Assembly (NCBI GenBank): GCA_001899765.1
Contig: MKWM01000011.1
Coordinates: 35,422-99,421 of the forward strand
Source: Thiobacillus sp. 63-78
Lineage (GTDB): Bacteria; Pseudomonadota; Gammaproteobacteria; Burkholderiales; Thiobacillaceae
DNA: 64,000 bases
Direction of reading: 5' to 3'
The notes below the pieces were generated by a model that was not told where the DNA came from, did no database searches, and was given only the letters and a program-made list of their open reading frames with translations. The position numbers and the translations under genes are program-made. Of this stretch, positions 62,742 through 64,000 are shown piece by piece. The stretch's first letter is position 1. The number at the start of each line of letters is the position of its first letter.

Positions 62742-63356
62742 ATGACGCATCCCATCCCGAATGGCGCGACCGGACAAGTCATCCTGGTCGCGGTGTATGA
62801 CGACGAAGCCAGGGCGCAACATGCCATCGAGCAACTACGCGATAAAGGGGCCGCTCTGGATATGCTCTCCGTGCTTGGGCGTGTTCATGCATCGGGCGAC
62901 GATGTACTGGGCATCTACCATATGGGCATGGGCTCCCGGGTCGAAGCCTGGGCGAAGCAGGGCGCGCTCTGGGGTGCGCTCTGGGGCTTGCTGGCAGGCG
63001 CGGCGGCCTTGTTCGTGATGCCGGTGGTGGGGCCGGTGTTCGCGGCCGGACCCATCGTCGAGACCATCGTCGCCACCCTGGGCGCCGGCATGGCCGGTGC
63101 CGCGACGGGCGGGGCAATGGGGGGAGCCGGCATGGCGGGCGCGGCGGTGCTGACCCATCTGGCTTCGGTCATGCATCGCATGGGCATCCCGCAGGACCGG
63201 CTCGAACACCTGCATCAGGCCATCGTGGACGGTCATTTCGTATTGCTGCTGCGGGAGGCGGCCGATCGGGTTTCCCCCTGGCTGGACGTGCTTCGCCAGA
63301 GCGGGGCCAGGGAGGTGATGGAGCTGCCCTATAAAAGTCTCGTGGCGGCACTCTGA
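62742..63356 (+). CDS. DUF1269/glycine-zipper-like membrane stress protein
   Basis: 204 aa. N-terminal VILVAVYDDEARAQHAIEQL is a ferredoxin-like fold start. The centre is a Gly/Ala-rich hydrophobic stretch (GALWGALWGLLAGAAALFVM, and further glycine-zipper repeats), and the C-terminal segment is hydrophilic. The pattern matches DUF1269-type proteins of unknown function. RBS CAGGAG before the ATG. It follows xfp by 40 bp. Confidence 0.75.
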   Translation: MTHPIPNGATGQVILVAVYDDEARAQHAIEQLRDKGAALDMLSVLGRVHASGDDVLGIYHMGMGSRVEAWAKQGALWGALWGLLAGAAALFVMPVVGPVFAAGPIVETIVATLGAGMAGAATGGAMGGAGMAGAAVLTHLASVMHRMGIPQDRLEHLHQAIVDGHFVLLLREAADRVSPWLDVLRQSGAREVMELPYKSLVAAL

Positions 63357-63425
63357 ACCCGGCGCGATGCGGGTCTGGATGCACGCGGATCGTCTGACGG
63401 GAGAAGGCGCCGGGTCGTGGCGGGC

Positions 63426-63779
63426 TCAGGTGAAACGGGTGAGAAAGAAGGCCTTGAGCGCGACGGCATCATTGAAACGCGCTTCCCTGGAGCCGAACAA
63501 CAAGGTCACCGGCCCGGCCCCCAGGGATTCGATCGCATGCGCCAGGACGGCAGGTTGCTGTTGCAGTTCCTGCAGGTAGCGCCGTCTGAATTCGTCCCAT
63601 TTTTCGGGTTCGTGATTGAACCATTTACGCAGTTCCGTGCTGGGAGCCAGTTCCTTGAGCCACAAATCGACGTGGGCTTTCTCGCGCGAGAGCCCGCGCG
63701 GCCATAGCCGATCGACCAGTACCCGCTTTCCGTCGTCGGGAGACGGCGCTTCATAGACGCGCTTGACGTGGATGTCCAT
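63426..63779 (-). CDS. DUF488 family protein (YeaO-like)
   Basis: 117 aa. HVKRVYEAPSPDDGKRVLVDRLWPRG and KWFNHEPEKWDEFRRRYL match DUF488 (YeaO). The function is unknown; it probably adopts an HTH-like or nuclease-related fold. The ATG at 63779 lies 9 nt after the sodC stop on the same strand. Confidence 0.86.
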   Translation of the reverse strand: MDIHVKRVYEAPSPDDGKRVLVDRLWPRGLSREKAHVDLWLKELAPSTELRKWFNHEPEKWDEFRRRYLQELQQQPAVLAHAIESLGAGPVTLLFGSREARFNDAVALKAFFLTRFT

Positions 63780-63788
63780 TCGCAGGCC

Positions 63789-64000
63789 CTATGGCGTGAC
63801 ACCGCATGCCACGCGTGCGCCGCCGCCGCCCAGCGGGGCCGGGTGGTCGGCGTGGTTGTCGCCGCCGGCATGGATCATCAGCGAACGTCCTTTCAGATCC
63901 GCCATTTTCAGGCGCGGCGCGAGCACCGGCTGGGTTGCGCTGCCGTTCGGATCGACGTAGAGCGGCGGCAGGTCGCCCAGATGCCCGTCGCCCCACGGCG
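63789..64000 (-). CDS. sodC: Superoxide dismutase [Cu-Zn], 3' part
   Basis: The gene enters from the right edge, so only the last ~69 codons are present. Visible: [58 protein letters not shown] and the terminal VTP-stop. These are the zinc loop and C-terminal signature of bacterial SodC, a periplasmic enzyme. Only the 5' portion, with the signal peptide and copper ligands, is missing from the window. Confidence 0.93.
   Translation of the reverse strand, partial: PWGDGHLGDLPPLYVDPNGSATQPVLAPRLKMADLKGRSLMIHAGGDNHADHPAPLGGGGARVACGVTP

Noticed and set aside
63357..63415. 9-bp inverted repeat (ACCCGGCGC / GCGCCGGGT) as a terminator
   Set aside because: The loop is about 41 nt and there is no T-run. 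Such short GC-rich repeats arise by chance here.

Overview
The window is GC-rich and almost fully coding. Gene content and order (ftsK-ispD-ispF-thpR, the extra-copy type of infA, lysS, a long AcnA, cytochrome-rich respiration) fit a betaproteobacterium. A Thiobacillus/Nitrosomonadales-like chemolithotroph is my best guess, but this is inferred from gene content and protein motifs only. I see no phage, IS transposase or CRISPR array.

Layout. 27-3592 (minus): a terminal oxidase operon with CcoN, a CcoO fused to a second cytochrome c, a small membrane subunit and a membrane-anchored cytochrome c with an Ig-like N-terminus; no ordinary CcoP is present. A dispersed inverted-repeat element lies upstream (3766-3883). 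4018-6125 (minus): bcp, an Smr protein and trxB. 6234-10230 (plus): ftsK-ispD-ispF-thpR, overlapping end to end. 10353-17485 (minus): a lipoprotein, a nucleotidyltransferase, a cytochrome c lipoprotein, acnA (with an in-frame palindromic repeat), a DUF3147 protein, lysS and a VapC-like toxin with its antitoxin. 17561-30306: recQ, cytochrome b561, a phospholipase D/cardiolipin synthase, a cupin/CMD/alcohol dehydrogenase cluster, an RcnB-like protein, small membrane proteins, a DUF882 and an L,D-transpeptidase pair, infA and an MscS channel.

30832-39932 is a complete selenocysteine module. It holds formate dehydrogenase fdnGHI, with an in-frame TGA at codon 196 followed by a SECIS-like hairpin, then fdhE, selA, selB and the tRNA-Sec gene. 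Only selD is missing from the window. A two-subunit Rieske oxygenase of unknown substrate follows (40505-42315), flanked by strong hairpins.

42401-62701 carries a kinase-like fusion and hpf, then pgm, a three-gene RND efflux operon, and glgP, pgi, glgX, ackA and xfp. Without the efflux genes, this set encodes an unbroken route: glycogen to glucose-1-P, glucose-6-P, fructose-6-P, acetyl-phosphate (phosphoketolase) and acetate plus ATP. That suggests storage-glycogen fermentation or overflow through phosphoketolase. The window closes with a DUF1269 stress protein, a DUF488 protein and the 3' part of sodC.

Starts were chosen from ribosome-binding sites, overlaps and signal peptides. Functions come from motifs read by eye; no database search was run.
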